Assembly (NCBI RefSeq): GCF_000620505.1
Contig: NZ_KK211144.1
Coordinates: 68,781-132,780 of the forward strand
Direction of reading: 5' to 3'
From: Sulfitobacter sp. 20_GPM-1509m
Lineage (GTDB): Bacteria; Pseudomonadota; Alphaproteobacteria; Rhodobacterales; Rhodobacteraceae
DNA: 64,000 bases
Position numbers and translations under genes: made by a program. How positions within the stretch are numbered: the first letter of the stretch is position 1; each line of letters starts with the position of its first letter. The notes beneath the pieces were generated by a model. That model was not told where the DNA came from and did no database searches. It saw nothing but the letters and a program-made list of their open reading frames with translations. Positions 63,469-64,000 of the stretch are shown one piece after another.

Positions 63469-64000
63469 TTTTCTCCTGCAAAATTTGCCAAAGTCTGACG
63501 TGCAATCACAACCTTTTGCACATCCGACGCCCCCTCGTAGATGCGCAAGGCGCGGATCTCGCGGTACAGGCTTTCCACCATCTGACCGCTGCGGACCCCG
63601 TCGCCCCCGTGCAGTTGCACCGCCGCATCAATCACCTTCTGCGCCTGATCGGTGGCAAACAGCTTGGCCATAGCAGCCTCGCGCGTCACCCGTGGCGCGC
63701 CTGAATCCTTGGTCCAGGCCGCCCGGTAGATCAGCAAGGCCGAGGCATCCACATCCACCGCCATTTCGGCGATGTGCCCCTGCACCAATTGCAGCTCTGC
63801 CAGCGCCGCCCCCTGCACTTGCCGGGTTGTGACCCGCTCCAACGCTTCGTCCAGAGCACGACGGGCAAAGCCCAAAGCCGCCGCCGCAACGGTCGAGCGG
63901 AACACATCCAGCACCGACATCGCGATGCCAAACCCCTTGCCCCGTTCGCCCAAAAGGGCCGATGCCGGTACGCGGCAATCCTTGAACGTCAGCGTTGCCA
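63465..64000 (-). CDS. acyl-CoA dehydrogenase (N-terminal part outside window)
   Basis: C-terminal part of an FAD-dependent acyl-CoA dehydrogenase; the frame runs to the right edge ([20 protein letters not shown]), so the gene starts beyond it. The last segment contains [20 protein letters not shown], where the glutamate of YEG is the usual catalytic base. It is the first visible gene of the aromatic operon. Its substrate is unknown; a reduced or cleaved anthraniloyl-CoA product fits the context. Confidence 0.9.
   Translation of the reverse strand, partial: ATLTFKDCRVPASALLGERGKGFGIAMSVLDVFRSTVAAAALGFARRALDEALERVTTRQVQGAALAELQLVQGHIAEMAVDVDASALLIYRAAWTKDSGAPRVTREAAMAKLFATDQAQKVIDAAVQLHGGDGVRSGQMVESLYREIRALRIYEGASDVQKVVIARQTLANFAGEK

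Overview
The window looks like a chromosomal segment of a marine-type alphaproteobacterium of the Rhodobacterales (Roseobacter group). The evidence is the GC-rich coding bias, dense four-base (ATGA) gene overlaps, many TRAP and branched-chain-type ABC transporters, GapR (DUF2312), the order NDUFA12 homologue - mlaD - DUF2155, an Entner-Doudoroff pair, an ScfR-family regulator and a solute-symporter/histidine-kinase fusion. No insertion sequence, integrase, phage module, rRNA or CRISPR array was seen. One tRNA (Thr, anticodon TGT) lies at 16855-16930.

Layout. 1-10 kb: a truncated Bcr/CflA-type MFS exporter, dusA, a small DUF4440-like protein, a TRAP transporter (dctP-dctQ-dctM, minus strand), then acs with adk directly behind it, and a YdeI-like protein. 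10-18.5 kb: a secreted DUF992-like protein, a flavin-reductase-like protein, a lone ferric-iron binding protein with a RirA-type box, edd-eda behind a LacI-type palindrome, a GFA/DUF6151-like protein, a sulfotransferase-like protein, tRNA-Thr, two small unknowns and gapR. 18.6-27.1 kb: a cobalamin riboswitch followed by a tightly overlapping ten-gene corrinoid uptake and salvage operon (btuB, btuF, btuC, btuD, cbiZ, a second btuF-like gene without signal peptide, exbB, two exbD, tonB). 27.1-29.6 kb: a sulfur/persulfide cluster (ETHE1-like metallo-hydrolase, two half YeeE/YedE proteins, DUF442 phosphatase-like protein). 29.7-35.7 kb, minus strand: a divergent FliM/FliN-type protein with a hexapeptide-repeat tail, a symporter-histidine kinase, a small membrane protein, a single-domain response regulator and an ScfR-type regulator. 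35.9-41.2 kb: a complete branched-chain-type ABC transporter. 41.5-45.5 kb: an RTX-like protein, accB-accC and aat. 45.4-49.2 kb, minus strand: DUF2155, mlaD, the NDUFA12 homologue, a RidA protein, clpX and clpP. 49.5-51.5 kb: a Tat-exported PhoX-type phosphatase. 51.7-54.8 kb: a zinc regulon, with znuA divergent from zur-znuC-znuB around a Zur-type inverted repeat. 54.8-64 kb, minus strand: an aromatic amino-acid catabolic operon (acyl-CoA dehydrogenase, 2-aminobenzoate-CoA-ligase-like enzyme, tryptophan dioxygenase, kynureninase) continuing into a second branched-chain-type ABC transporter and a RidA protein.

How the genes work together. The corrinoid operon contains everything needed to bring cobalamin or cobinamide across the outer membrane (BtuB plus its own TonB/ExbB/ExbD), the periplasm (BtuF) and the inner membrane (BtuCD), and to remodel it (CbiZ), under riboswitch control. 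The kyn operon should convert tryptophan towards anthranilate and anthraniloyl-CoA, with its own import system. Acs and Adk couple acetate activation to removal of the AMP it makes. In all three binding-protein transporters on view, a GC-rich hairpin follows the binding-protein gene, which probably keeps that protein in excess over the membrane parts.

Limits: all calls come from reading the sequence without database searches. Start codons were chosen from ribosome-binding sites, overlaps and family length. Regulatory sites are motif matches by eye.
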